Assembly: GCF_004798965.1 (NCBI RefSeq)
Contig: NZ_SDSD01000001.1
Span: 248,001 to 312,000, forward strand
DNA length: 64,000 bases
Direction: 5' to 3'
From: Onishia niordana
GTDB taxonomy: Bacteria > Pseudomonadota > Gammaproteobacteria > Pseudomonadales > Halomonadaceae
The translations under genes and the position numbers were made by a program. The notes beneath the pieces are model-generated. The model had not been told where the DNA came from and did no database searches. It was given only the letters and a program-made list of their open reading frames with translations. Positions 8,586 to 17,446 of the stretch are shown here, one piece after another. Every line of letters begins with the position of its first letter. Within the stretch, counting starts at the first letter, position 1.

Positions 8586-8852
8586 GCTGCGGGGGTCGCC
8601 CAATAGCCATCGCCCAAATAGCGCTAAGCGCAACTTGCTGTCAGCCACTTACGAGGATTCGGGAAGAAAACCCCGCGACACCGTTTTTCATCACAATATG
8701 TGTAAGGTCCCCGCCATTGCCGACACCAAGACTCAAGGCCCATGACAAGGCCTTGAACGTAGAGCCTCGCGATATCGGCACGGCAAGGCTCGATGATCCC
8801 AACCATCCTACAGCGATTGCAACGCAGGGGTGGCAACAACGTGAGGTGTAAT
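8586..8852. other. Non-coding stretch upstream of a small secreted-protein gene
   Basis: No gene or structured RNA was recognised here. Together with 8326-8441 and the MITE-like element it makes a gap of over 500 bases between the diguanylate cyclase and the small secreted protein. It presumably holds promoters for both divergent genes, but I cannot assign boxes with confidence. Confidence 0.4.
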
Positions 8853-9080
8853 ATGAAGACGCTTGTAAACCTTAAGACCATGACCGCAGGCGTGCTGGCT
8901 TCTCTCTTGATGGCCGGTACGGCGCTGGCGATGGATTCTGTTGTCGTGGAAGAACGCATGGCGGAAATTAGCGAACAGACCAGCACATCAGACAAATCAC
9001 GCGTCGAAGCCCTGGAGACCCAGGTAGAGGAACTGGAAGCATTGATCCGCATGATGCTGGAAGAAGGCAACGACAACTAA
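8853..9080 (+). CDS. Small secreted coiled-coil protein, 75 residues
   Basis: ATG 8853 has GAGGT seven to eight bases ahead. The protein begins with a clear signal peptide (MKTLVNLKTMTAGVLASLLM) ending in GTALA|MD. The mature part is only about 50 residues and acidic. Its second half, VEALETQVEELEALIRMMLEE, shows a leucine heptad pattern and should form a short coiled coil, perhaps oligomerising. It is followed by a strong terminator. I do not recognise a family; an upstream in-frame start at 8793 would spoil the signal peptide and was rejected. Confidence 0.65.
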   Translation: MKTLVNLKTMTAGVLASLLMAGTALAMDSVVVEERMAEISEQTSTSDKSRVEALETQVEELEALIRMMLEEGNDN

Positions 9081-9132
9081 GGCACTCAGGCACCGCTCAT
9101 GGCCTTATAAACAGGCCAACTTCTCCTCATAA

Positions 9133-9164
9133 AGAAGGGGCTGCCAAGACGGACAGCCCCTTCT
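9133..9164. terminator. Shared terminator between two convergent secreted-protein genes
   Basis: An 11-bp stem, AGAAGGGGCTG and CAGCCCCTTCT, encloses CCAAGACGGA. It lies between the plus-strand gene ending at 9080 and the minus-strand gene ending at 9243 and can serve both. Confidence 0.75.
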
Positions 9165-9242
9165 CTACCCCGCATTGATCACCCTCTGATTCACTGCCGC
9201 AAGCGCGCATACCCTAAATGCGCCTGGGAGTCGGAGTGATCA

Positions 9243-10274
9243 TTAGTCGAGCTGGCGGATCCGTAACTCATAATTATTGACACCGCTCATCGCGGAGCCA
9301 AATTTCTGACCGTTGACCCAGACACGATACTGCCCCGGTTCCAGATTCGCTTCGAGATCTACATCGCCATCGAAGCCTTCACCGGCATCGCGCGTTACGA
9401 CGCGACCGGCATCATCCCGCACTTCAAGTTCGATCCGGTAGGTATCTTCATAGCCACTCGGATAGGTAGAGGTCGTGATGGCGACAGTTCCGGCCTCCTG
9501 TACCGCAAAGGAAAGCACTTCTCCCCGGGCGCGAATCTTCACATCGGTCACGATCTCCTGGAACGCCTGATCCTGACTCGCCGTCTGCGCGGCGTTTGTG
9601 GGCTCTGCCGGCTCGGCGGCGGGCTCAGGCGCTGAGGGGGCTGACGGATTCTCAGTGGCCGTTGCTGGCTCTGGCGCATTCGGCGTTTCTGCCGCTGAGG
9701 GCGCCGACAGGGCAGCCACGGTATCGTTGTTGCGGATGAAGGCACTGCGCTCACCTTCCGCGCTTTCTCTGACAAAGAGTCCCTCGCCATCACTCACGGC
9801 ATTGGTGCGATTACCCTGGGTATCGATGCCCGCTACGGTGATGAAGTAGCTGTTACCCTGCTTGCCCTTTGAGCCATATTTCTGGCCCTCGACCCGCAAC
9901 ACATAGTCACCGGGTTCAAGGCGCTGACGCATGGCAAGGCCACCACTCTGGCCAAGGCCCTCACCACGGGCGATCACGGCACCCTCGTCATCGAGCAACG
10001 TCGCCTCGACGCGATAATCGTCGGACTGACCTCCAGGCACCCTGCTTTCAAGCAGATACTCGCCGGCTGAATCGACGCTGAAGGCATGCTCATGGGTGCC
10101 GTTATAATTGAAGTTTTGGCTGCGGGCATCGTTTTCCGACTTGAAGAAGCCGGTCAGATCCATGCCGCGCCCTTCCTCGCGAAAACGCTCTTCGGTGGTG
10201 CTAGCCAAGGCCGTGGCGCTGGCAATTGAGAGGCCTAGGGCAACGAGCGCCCCGGTGACAATAGGCTGTTTCAT
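9243..10274 (-). CDS. Secreted protein with two copies of one beta-type domain
   Basis: This 343-residue protein has a signal peptide (cleavage near TALAS|TT). It carries two related domains at about 62-147 and 253-340, joined by a low-complexity Pro/Ala/Glu linker (about 188-230). The repeat is evident in LEPGDYVLRVEGQKYGS and LEPGQYRVWVNGQKFGS, in DDYRVEATLLDDEG and DTYRIELEVRDDAG, and in the endings NSYFITV and NNYELRI. The pattern resembles small bacterial pre-peptidase C-terminal-like beta sandwiches, but I cannot place it firmly. The protein is acidic, as expected for a periplasm open to salt. GAGG precedes ATG 10274. The porin's terminator ends only 20 bases upstream of that start. Confidence 0.75.
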   Translation of the reverse strand: MKQPIVTGALVALGLSIASATALASTTEERFREEGRGMDLTGFFKSENDARSQNFNYNGTHEHAFSVDSAGEYLLESRVPGGQSDDYRVEATLLDDEGAVIARGEGLGQSGGLAMRQRLEPGDYVLRVEGQKYGSKGKQGNSYFITVAGIDTQGNRTNAVSDGEGLFVRESAEGERSAFIRNNDTVAALSAPSAAETPNAPEPATATENPSAPSAPEPAAEPAEPTNAAQTASQDQAFQEIVTDVKIRARGEVLSFAVQEAGTVAITTSTYPSGYEDTYRIELEVRDDAGRVVTRDAGEGFDGDVDLEANLEPGQYRVWVNGQKFGSAMSGVNNYELRIRQLD

Positions 10275-10292
10275 GGAACCTCACATCAAGAC

Positions 10293-10322
10293 GAAAAAAG
10301 CCGGCCCAAGGGCCGGCTTTCG
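10293..10322 (-). terminator. Terminator after the porin gene
   Basis: The stem GCCGGCCC/GGGCCGGC with an AA loop is followed, on the minus strand, by TTTTTT. It lies just after the porin stop at 10369 and immediately before the next gene on the same strand. Confidence 0.85.
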
Positions 10323-10368
10323 TTATATAAGCCTGAGGCTGCGGGGTCAAACCCCGCGCACGATAGGC

Positions 10369-11475
10369 TTAGAAGAGGTAGGTGATACCGGTGGCGAAAC
10401 CATCACCTTGATCGTTGGTGCGATCAAGCATAGCCACTTCTGCCCAGGTGTACATAGCGCTGGAGATGTTGTAAGTGGCACCGACGATCACTTCGTTGTA
10501 GCTCTCGCCAGAATCGTTCGGGTAGTCGCCGCTGGCGGCTTCATCGATGGTGTCAGAGAAGTCGCTGCCACCCACATCGACGTACTGGTAGGCGCCGTAG
10601 ACATCGCCCATGCCGTAGCCGTGACGAACCGATACGCCGTAGAAGTTGGTATCTTCTTTGAAGTTACCATTCGCGTTTTGCGGCTGGCCATCATCAGCGT
10701 CAGACTCGAAACGCTCGACTTTCAGAGCGAAACGCGTGGCGTTCATGGTGTACTGAGCGGTAATACCGTACTGGTCGCCAATGCTGTCGACATCACCATT
10801 GGGATCAACGTAGTTGACGTTATCCAGGTTGTCGTAGACGGCCGCGAGGGAGAAGGCACCCGCAGTGTACTTGGCGCCACCGAAGAAGGAGGCGTTGCTG
10901 TCACCTGAGTCAACACCGCTATCGGCGGAGTCATCATCACCCTTGTACTGGGTACCCAGAGCGAACTGCAGGCCACCGAAGGACGGTGAGGTGTAGGTCA
11001 CCTTATCGGTCTGCTGGTCAGCGCCGGAACCGTGAGCACTAGTGGAGTCGGAAACATCGAAGTATTCGTTGTTGGTGACCGGGTCCTGGATCCAGTCGTC
11101 GATCAGCTGGTCGTAAGAGCCGAGACGAACATCACCGAAGGAGCCTTTCAGGCCTACATAGGCAGTGTCGCCAGCATCATCGTTATCGATGTCGGTGGCC
11201 ATTTCGTCGGCTTTAATGTCGTCGAACTCAAGCTTCAGGTAACCGGTCAGATCGCTTGCGATCGCGTGCTCTGCGGCGAAGCCGAAGGTGGTGCCGTTAT
11301 CGGCGATGGCATCCTGAGAATCGCCAGCAGCGTCATTAACGTTTTTGTAGGCAATCTGGATGTTGCCGTAGATGTCGAGCTTGGTGCCATCCTGGTTATA
11401 GACGGTAGCAGCGGAAGCGGAGGCGGAAACTACCATGGCACCGGCGATAGCAGTCGCTAGGAGTGTCTTTTTCAT
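10369..11475 (-). CDS. Gram-negative general porin
   Basis: A 368-residue outer-membrane beta-barrel. The signal peptide (MKKTLLATAIAGAMVVSASA) ends at ASA|AT. The mature part begins with VYNQDGTKLDIYGNIQIAY and includes YVGLKGSFGDVRLGSYDQ, which carries the usual L3-preceding motif. It ends in the C-terminal phenylalanine (GITYLF) needed for barrel assembly. The loops are strikingly rich in Asp and Ser, consistent with a halophile. AAAGGA precedes ATG 11475. It is probably strongly expressed and osmotically controlled, but no regulator site was identified. Confidence 0.92.
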   Translation of the reverse strand: MKKTLLATAIAGAMVVSASASAATVYNQDGTKLDIYGNIQIAYKNVNDAAGDSQDAIADNGTTFGFAAEHAIASDLTGYLKLEFDDIKADEMATDIDNDDAGDTAYVGLKGSFGDVRLGSYDQLIDDWIQDPVTNNEYFDVSDSTSAHGSGADQQTDKVTYTSPSFGGLQFALGTQYKGDDDSADSGVDSGDSNASFFGGAKYTAGAFSLAAVYDNLDNVNYVDPNGDVDSIGDQYGITAQYTMNATRFALKVERFESDADDGQPQNANGNFKEDTNFYGVSVRHGYGMGDVYGAYQYVDVGGSDFSDTIDEAASGDYPNDSGESYNEVIVGATYNISSAMYTWAEVAMLDRTNDQGDGFATGITYLF

Positions 11476-11863
11476 CGCGATAAGTCCTTTATGTGACTAA
11501 TTATGTAACTAGCTTAAGGTTTCGATCGTACTTGCTGCTTGAAGCAGCCGGCCTTTCGGCTTTTCCCGCCAGGGCAGATTGCTCAGAGCCCAAACGTCTA
11601 TCCGATTGTGGCCTTGTTATAATCCAATGCTCGCAGGCAAACCATATACCGGGATTTTGCGGAGTGCAACAAGAAAAAACACTGTTTTTAATCTCGATGC
11701 ACTGCGTATATGGAACCCATCCTTCGCAAGCCTGTCGAAGTGCCGATCATTCAGCAGCCTGAGCATGGCACGCACGAATGACACCACTATGACGGCCAGC
11801 GGCATCACATGATCCATAGGGGAAGCGTCGACACCAAGCCTTTTGTATCAACGCTTTCTGGTG
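11476..11863. other. Intergenic region upstream of the porin
   Basis: This 388-base gap should carry the porin promoter. It is less GC-rich than its surroundings. A TATAAT occurs on the plus strand at 11618-11623 without a good -35 partner. A 66-codon frame (11617-11817, minus) lacks a ribosome site and I do not call it a gene. Confidence 0.4.
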
Positions 11864-13018
11864 TCAGCGGGGGGAGTGCTTGGCGAGCAGCGCCCCGAGC
11901 TTGCGCTCCAGGCGATCAGCGGGGGCATCAGAGGCTGAAGCCTCTGAGGGTTCAGCCGCAGGCACCGTAGGCTGGGTATCATGGGCGTTATCATGCTCGG
12001 TGTCTTGGGCAGGCGCTCTGCCCCGCTCAGCACCCTTTGGCCGGCCGGTTTTCTTCGACGGCTTGCCAGCCGCTTGGCTGTTCTGACCATGACGCTGCCT
12101 GGACTCCCGCTTATCTCCCTTCACCTTATCAGCCGTCTTTTCAGCACCGCGCCTTGCGCCTGAGCGCTCGCTCTGCTGCTGGGCACGCAGCTCGTCGAGC
12201 TTCTTGCGTGCATAACGAGCCTCGCCTTCGGTAACCGGTCCAGCGGCTTCGCCATCAAGCCCGACCCGCTCGGCGAGCTCGCGTACCGCCTTCAAATAAC
12301 GCGGCAAGTGGACATAACAGGCAAGCGCCCGGCGCACCAGCTTTTCGGGCCAGGGCTCACGGCTTAGCAAGTCTTCATGGATTCCGACCCGCAGAGGGCG
12401 AGTATGTCCCTTGAAGAAGGCATCGGGATAACGGCGATACCATTGATTCAGGAGCGCCTGGGGGGATGGTAGCTCACCTTCTGGAAGCGATGCCTGCGGT
12501 GCTGCTTGATTGGCATGCGGCTCAGGAAGCGACGCCCCCGATGGCTCGCCACCTGGAGTGCTTTCTGACGTGCTTTTCGACGGTGAATGCCCGCTGTCTG
12601 GCAATGAATCATCACCCGGCGTCTCACTCAAGCTTACCGCTGGCGCCTGCTGATTGCCTGGCCGAGCCCGGTGCGACAGCAACGCTTTAAGCCCCTGACT
12701 GCGCGGATGGGCATGGCCATCAGCGGTATGCGGTGCCCGCGCGAACTTTTCCTCAAGCTCACGGCACTTCTCTTCAAGCGCCTGGTGCTTGAGGGCAAGT
12801 TCATGGTGTTGCTGCTTAAGCTCATGGCTACGTCGCTCAAGCTCAAGGCTGTGCTGTTCAAGCTCGCGATTGCGGACTTCCAGCTGATGCTTCTGCGCTT
12901 GCAACGCCACGACCTGATCCCGCGCTCTGACTAACGCATCAAGATGCTCGTTGGCGCAGGCTTCAAGCGTCGCCAGCAAGGTCGCGGTCCGTTCATTATT
13001 CAAGGCATGCCCCTCCAT
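11864..13018 (-). CDS. ProQ/FinO-domain RNA-binding protein with N-terminal coiled coil
   Basis: The 384-residue protein has three parts. Residues about 25-95 form a long Gln/Glu/Leu-rich coiled coil. About 100-183 is a disordered linker. Residues about 184-280 form a ProQ/FinO domain (NQWYRRYPDAFFKGHTRPLR, GIHEDLL, RRALACYVHLPRYLKAV, DGEAAGPVTEGEARYARKKLDEL). A basic, low-complexity tail of about 100 residues follows. ProQ/FinO domains bind structured RNA and act as small-RNA chaperones. The frame opens at ATG 13018, but the only strong ribosome site, GGAGGGG, lies downstream of it, eight bases before TTG 13003, so translation may start there. It is not the usual ProQ, which has the RNA domain at its N-terminus. 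Confidence 0.85.
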   Translation of the reverse strand: MEGHALNNERTATLLATLEACANEHLDALVRARDQVVALQAQKHQLEVRNRELEQHSLELERRSHELKQQHHELALKHQALEEKCRELEEKFARAPHTADGHAHPRSQGLKALLSHRARPGNQQAPAVSLSETPGDDSLPDSGHSPSKSTSESTPGGEPSGASLPEPHANQAAPQASLPEGELPSPQALLNQWYRRYPDAFFKGHTRPLRVGIHEDLLSREPWPEKLVRRALACYVHLPRYLKAVRELAERVGLDGEAAGPVTEGEARYARKKLDELRAQQQSERSGARRGAEKTADKVKGDKRESRQRHGQNSQAAGKPSKKTGRPKGAERGRAPAQDTEHDNAHDTQPTVPAAEPSEASASDAPADRLERKLGALLAKHSPR

Positions 13019-13333
13019 GCGCGTCTCACAATAGTCGGCGAATCCAGATCAACTGGAGCAAGCCAACCACCACGAGTCTCTCAAACCGAGTGACTCAGGC
13101 CGGGTTGCTAGGCCAAGCCGCTCGGACTGATTCGTTTAGCCTGGGTCATCCAGGCCGGTTCGACCGAAGATTGACCGCTCGAATGCCTTTCGGACGAGGC
13201 CCGTCAATTTGAACGGCTCTCGGCAAGTGTGTGCCAACCCGGCATTCCTGACAAACCCTGGTCGGGCAACACCACCACTGGCCAACAACACCCGCCAGGC
13301 TCTTTCGACAACCGCTAGCGCTGATCAACGACG
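13019..13333. other. Intergenic region between folA and the ProQ-like gene
   Basis: No gene is visible. A small hairpin (GCCTGG-GTCAT-CCAGGC, 13139-13155) occurs, and short GC-rich motifs such as AGGCCGG recur, but nothing forms a recognisable RNA or terminator. Confidence 0.4.
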
Positions 13334-13882
13334 CTAGATACGCTGATACTGACAGAAGGCATAAGCCGGCTGCCCCTCTGCTGGCTCACCGTCAACGACC
13401 TGCTCTTGGCGCCAAGATGCCTTTTCGAGCTCGGGAAAGAAGGCGTCACCCTCAAGGGTGATATCGACTTCGGTAAGATAGAGTCGACTGGCATAAGGCA
13501 AGGCCTGAGCATAGATCTGAGCACCGCCCATCACCATGATTTCCTCGACGCCATCGATGATCGCCTGCTGGTCTGCGAGGTCAAGCGCACTGACCAGATC
13601 ATGACAGACACTCACCCCCGGATGCTCGAAGTCAGGGTCGCGGGTGACGACGATATTGCGTCGTCCAGGCAATGGGCGGCCGATCGATTCGAAGGTCTTG
13701 CGACCCATGACAAGCGGCTTGCCCTGCGTCATGACTTTGAAAAACTTGAGATCTTCGGGAAGATACCAGGGCAGCTGATTATCTACCCCGATCACCCGAT
13801 TACGCGACATGGCAGCAATCATCGCCACCGGCACGACGGTTTCGAAGGTTTCCAGGGCGTCATTCATAGGGGTCTCACTCAT
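13334..13882 (-). CDS. folA: Dihydrofolate reductase
   Basis: FolA reduces dihydrofolate to tetrahydrofolate with NADPH, replenishing the cofactor oxidised by thymidylate synthase. The 182-residue protein has the usual motifs: [20 protein letters not shown] with the Trp-Tyr of the substrate loop, LPEDLKFFK with the catalytic acid, [15 protein letters not shown] for NADPH binding, and [11 protein letters not shown]. An extension of about 18 residues precedes the usual start. Its ATG overlaps the thyA stop by four bases (ATGA), so the two are translationally coupled. Confidence 0.96.
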   Translation of the reverse strand: MSETPMNDALETFETVVPVAMIAAMSRNRVIGVDNQLPWYLPEDLKFFKVMTQGKPLVMGRKTFESIGRPLPGRRNIVVTRDPDFEHPGVSVCHDLVSALDLADQQAIIDGVEEIMVMGGAQIYAQALPYASRLYLTEVDITLEGDAFFPELEKASWRQEQVVDGEPAEGQPAYAFCQYQRI

Positions 13883-14721
13883 ACCGCCACCTTGGCCTTG
13901 ATAGGAGGATGTGCCTCGTAGCCGTCGATGCGAATGTCATCGAAACGGAAAGCGAACAAGTCGTCGATGTCCGGGTTCAGCCACAGCGAAGGAGTGGCCA
14001 GCGGCGTACGGGAGAGCTGCAACTCTGCCTGTTCCAGATGATTCGTGTAGAGATGGGCATCCCCCAGGGTATGAATGAACTCCCCCGGCGCAAGGCCGCA
14101 GACCTGCGCGATCATCTGGGTCAGCAGTGCGTAGCTGGCTATGTTGAAGGGCACGCCCAGGAAAATATCGGCACTGCGCTGATAGAGCTGGCAGGACAAA
14201 CGGCCATCGTTGACATAAAACTGGAATAGCGCATGACATGGCGGCAGCGCCATCTCATCGACCAGAGCCGGGTTCCAGGCAGAAACGATCAGACGACGCG
14301 AATTTGGGTTGTGCTTGATCTGTTCGATCACTTTGGCGATCTGGTCGACATGCCCACCGCCGGGATGCGGCCAGCTACGCCATTGATACCCGTATACCGG
14401 CCCCAGATCGCCGTTTTCATCGGCCCATTCGTCCCAAATCCGCACACCGTGCTCTTTCAGGTAAGCGATATTGGTATCGCCGGCCAAGAACCACAGCAAC
14501 TCATGAATGATCGAGCGCAGGTGCAGCTTCTTGGTGGTCAGCAACGGAAAGCCACGGGCAAGATCGAAGCGCATCTGGTGGCCAAACACACTCTGGGTGC
14601 CAACACCTGTGCGGTCATGTTTCAACGCGCCATGCTCAAGCACATGGCGCATCAGGTCGAGATAGGGTTGCTCGAGCGCCATAGCGGCACCAGAGGCTGT
14701 CTCATGCGGGTCGTCGGACAT
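13879..14721 (-). CDS. thyA: Thymidylate synthase
   Basis: ThyA makes dTMP from dUMP and methylene-tetrahydrofolate. The 280-residue protein contains DRTGVGT near the start, the catalytic Cys in [44 protein letters not shown] and [12 protein letters not shown] 14721 is used. An internal ATG at 14682 ([11 protein letters not shown]) matches the E. coli start better, and neither has a strong ribosome site. It lies between lgt and folA, an order common in gammaproteobacteria. Confidence 0.97.
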   Translation of the reverse strand: MSDDPHETASGAAMALEQPYLDLMRHVLEHGALKHDRTGVGTQSVFGHQMRFDLARGFPLLTTKKLHLRSIIHELLWFLAGDTNIAYLKEHGVRIWDEWADENGDLGPVYGYQWRSWPHPGGGHVDQIAKVIEQIKHNPNSRRLIVSAWNPALVDEMALPPCHALFQFYVNDGRLSCQLYQRSADIFLGVPFNIASYALLTQMIAQVCGLAPGEFIHTLGDAHLYTNHLEQAELQLSRTPLATPSLWLNPDIDDLFAFRFDDIRIDGYEAHPPIKAKVAV

Positions 14722-14832
14722 CAGGGTATCGCCGAAGGTTGTGGCAAAAAGGCGTAGTGTACTGAGTCAGCGAATCGGCGGCCAATGCTTCAGGAAAACC
14801 TCTTGATGTTGAAGGTGCCGCCCCACCACGGA

Positions 14833-15642
14833 TCAGGCACTCGCCGGACCGGAGCTGCGCATATCGTCTACCCCGCGATGGCGAGACCAGAGCATCAGCA
14901 GTAGGCCACCAAGGATCATCGGCAGTGACAGCAGCATGCCCATGGTCAGCCAGTTCCAGGCGATAAAGCCAAGCTGCGGGTCCGGCAACCGAACGAACTC
15001 GACCAGAAAGCGGAAACTGCCGTAACACGTGAGAAAAAGCCCTGACACCAGGCCGCGGCGTCGCGGCGTCGCGGAAACCCACCAGAGAATCACGAAGAGC
15101 ACCACGCCTTCGAGCAACGCCTCGTAAAGCGAAGAGGGATGACGGGGGGCAGGCCCCATGCCCGGAAACGGCATGCCCCAGGGCAGGTCAGTCACCCGAC
15201 CGGGGAGCTCGGCATTGATAAAGTTACCCATGCGCCCTGCCCCCAGGCCGATAGGAACCAGCGGTGCCACGAAATCCGTCAGCTGCAAGAAGGCCAAGCG
15301 ATGCTTACGCGCAAACAACAGGGCAGCCACCAGCACGCCAATCAAGCCACCGTGAAAGCTCATGCCGCCATCCCAGACCTGAAACAGCCATAGCGGGTCC
15401 GCAAGCAAGCGCTCGAGCCCATAAAAAAGGGCATAACCCAGCCTGCCACCGACAATGACACCGACAGCGGCATAAAAAATCAGGTCCCCCACATCATCAC
15501 CGGCAAGCCCAACCCGGCTGGCACGACGCCGGCCCAGCCACCAGGCAGCGATGAAACCAATCACGTACATCAAGCCATACCAATGCACCTTGAAGGGGCC
15601 TAGGGCAATGGCCACCGGGTCGATCGCGGGGTAATTCAGCAT
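14833..15642 (-). CDS. lgt: Phosphatidylglycerol--prolipoprotein diacylglyceryl transferase
   Basis: Lgt attaches diacylglycerol from phosphatidylglycerol to the lipobox cysteine of prolipoproteins in the inner membrane. The 269-residue protein has several membrane segments and the family signature [21 protein letters not shown], with [11 protein letters not shown] near the start and FHGGLIG in the middle. ATG 15642 is chosen because it gives the conserved N-terminus [11 protein letters not shown]. The frame continues upstream to TTG 15744 with a 34-residue hydrophobic lead that is unlikely to be translated. It heads the lgt-thyA-folA group. Confidence 0.96.
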   Translation of the reverse strand: MLNYPAIDPVAIALGPFKVHWYGLMYVIGFIAAWWLGRRRASRVGLAGDDVGDLIFYAAVGVIVGGRLGYALFYGLERLLADPLWLFQVWDGGMSFHGGLIGVLVAALLFARKHRLAFLQLTDFVAPLVPIGLGAGRMGNFINAELPGRVTDLPWGMPFPGMGPAPRHPSSLYEALLEGVVLFVILWWVSATPRRRGLVSGLFLTCYGSFRFLVEFVRLPDPQLGFIAWNWLTMGMLLSLPMILGGLLLMLWSRHRGVDDMRSSGPASA

Positions 15643-15740
15643 CTTGCATCCAAACGTAGAGAAGAAAAGAGTGAAGAAAAGAGCGAAGAAAGTCGTGACC
15701 ACAAGAGAAACCGGTAAAGCGTTGATCGCAGGCGCCGGCC

Positions 15741-17174
15741 TCAATCAGAGGGCATCTCGAACCCCGGCAGCCAACGCCTGACCATCTTGACCAGGGCCTG
15801 CGGCCGATAAGGTTTGGCCAGATGATCGTCCATACCCGCCGCCTTGAAATTGTCGCGGTCGGCTTCGCTTGCATTGGCGGTCAAGGCGATCAGCACGCTG
15901 CGCTCGTCCCTGCCGTTTTCAGCTTCGAGGGCTCGCCAGCGACGACTGGTCTCCAGACCATCAAGCGTCGGCATGTAAATATCCATGAATACCAGGTCAT
16001 AGAGCCGGTCTGCCATCAGCGACAGCGCCTGCTCGCCGCTCTCGGCCACATCGACATTAAACCCTTCGGACTCAAGGACATTACGCGCCAGCATGCTATT
16101 CACCGGCCCATCGTCGACCACCAAGACGCTAGGCCAGTACGGCGCATTGGCAGGCTGAGTAGCAGTATCGGATTTGCCTAGCAGCTCGGGCGTCGGCTCA
16201 GAAAGGTTGGTGACCAGGGCGGCAATATCGGCCAACCGCTCGCGCAGGCGTTCCTGCCCGGGACTATCCTGCCCGGGGCTACCCTGCCTGGGGCTATCCT
16301 GCCCAGAGGGGGTGCCATTATCGGTAAAGTAATCGCGGAGTTCTTCCACAACAGGTTCGAGCTCGCGCTGCAACAACCGCATGTAAGTGGACTTGAGCCG
16401 CGAGTCCTCGCGTGCGCGATCACGCGCCTGGACTAACTGGCCAGAATAATCCGGGGCATTCTCCTGCGTGTCGAGGATACCCAGCTCATGATCGTGACGG
16501 TCGCGCAACGACAACATACGCAAGCCGTGCCAGCCTCCCTGACTATCATGCAACCTTACCCTGGTCCATTCGGCACCAGGCTCTTCGCAGCGAAGCATGC
16601 ACTGAGTACCCAACCCCTTGAGATCCGCCTTGGTGCAGCCCATCAGTTTCTCAAAGGCCGTGTTGGCATCGACCAACACATCATTTCGCATGATGAAGGC
16701 TGGCATTGGCAAGCCGACCAACATCTGCTCGAGCTGAGGGCGTTCGGTCAGTCGGCTCAATAGCGTATCGAGGCTGTCGAGCAGGGTTTCCAGTCGCGTT
16801 ACTGGGCTTCCCGTCTGGGCACGGCCGAGTTGAACGCGCTTCGGCTTTAACCAACTGGGCAGTTCTTTTTGAACTTCGCGCAGCAGCCTTTCGAGACGTT
16901 CGTAGGGGACGCCGAGATGGGTTTCCCAGCGCTGAAGACGATGTCGAACCATGACCAGAAAAATGCTGACAATCAATCCTGTACCGACAAGCATCACCAG
17001 CATCAGCAAGGCCAACGCAAGAGACGCACTCTGCGCTGAAAGCGATGCCCGCCAGATCATGATCCAGGCGACACCACACAATGTGACCAGACACGCTTCA
17101 GCCAACAACAGTGGCCACAACACCGGCCAGATCAGTCGTTGCCATAGGCTATCCGGGCGGGTTTCCACTCGCAT
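15741..17174 (-). CDS. Membrane PAS protein with C-terminal receiver domain, no kinase core
   Basis: The 477-residue protein has two membrane segments (about 13-41 and 52-76) and a PAS-like domain (about 145-237). A helix (about 248-282) looks like the remnant of a histidine-kinase dimerisation helix: [17 protein letters not shown], with Arg270 where the phosphorylatable His is expected. No ATP-binding domain follows. Instead there is a repeat-rich linker (about 286-310) and then an intact receiver domain (about 346-470) with Asp354/355, phosphoacceptor Asp398 (FMDIYMP), LTANA and Lys454. It resembles a BarA-type hybrid kinase with its catalytic core deleted. It probably accepts phosphate from another kinase; no partner is encoded nearby. 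Confidence 0.8.
   Translation of the reverse strand: MRVETRPDSLWQRLIWPVLWPLLLAEACLVTLCGVAWIMIWRASLSAQSASLALALLMLVMLVGTGLIVSIFLVMVRHRLQRWETHLGVPYERLERLLREVQKELPSWLKPKRVQLGRAQTGSPVTRLETLLDSLDTLLSRLTERPQLEQMLVGLPMPAFIMRNDVLVDANTAFEKLMGCTKADLKGLGTQCMLRCEEPGAEWTRVRLHDSQGGWHGLRMLSLRDRHDHELGILDTQENAPDYSGQLVQARDRAREDSRLKSTYMRLLQRELEPVVEELRDYFTDNGTPSGQDSPRQGSPGQDSPGQERLRERLADIAALVTNLSEPTPELLGKSDTATQPANAPYWPSVLVVDDGPVNSMLARNVLESEGFNVDVAESGEQALSLMADRLYDLVFMDIYMPTLDGLETSRRWRALEAENGRDERSVLIALTANASEADRDNFKAAGMDDHLAKPYRPQALVKMVRRWLPGFEMPSD
16253..16312. repeat. 15-bp tandem repeat, four units, inside the PAS-receiver gene
   Basis: The unit CCTGCCCGGGGCTAT, with 1-4 substitutions per copy, occurs at 16253-16267, 16268-16282, 16283-16297 and, partly degenerate, 16298-16312. 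Because 15 is a multiple of three, copy-number change would keep frame. The encoded linker repeats the pentapeptide GQDSP / GQGSP. Confidence 0.85.
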
Positions 17175-17412
17175 TGACTGCCTTTTGGTTCATCGATCGA
17201 AGATAGATAGGAGTGTACGTGGACGCGTTAACCCTGTCATGAAACCGACGGACTTTGTAGGCAATCGCCTACATACAAAATGCGTCCCTCCATCACTGGC
17301 ACCCCCTCATGCTCATCATACCCACCTTAATTAACTAGCCATGATCAAGCTTAGACTTCAGACAGCAACCATGCCGTAAAAAACACTGATATCGCCACAC
17401 GATCACCGAGCT

Positions 17413-17440
17413 TTGCGACTTTATCACTGCGGGGTACAGT
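17413..17440 (+). promoter_or_regulatory. Candidate promoter giving a leaderless mRNA
   Basis: TTGCGA (17413-17418) and TACAGT (17435-17440) are 16 bases apart. Start codon ATG 17447 lies seven bases after the -10 box, where transcription would normally begin, and no ribosome site precedes it. Confidence 0.4.
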
Positions 17441-17446
17441 AGCCCC

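Noticed and set aside
10108..10908. Plus-strand open frame of 266 codons opposite the porin
   Set aside because: Antisense shadow; low-complexity Val/Gly/Ile-rich product.
11617..11817. Minus-strand 66-codon frame upstream of the porin
   Set aside because: Its N-terminal part looks mildly hydrophobic, but there is no ribosome site and no support for expression.
15643..15744. N-terminal extension of Lgt to TTG 15744
   Set aside because: The 34-residue hydrophobic lead is not part of the family, and the usual start MLNYPAID lies at 15642.
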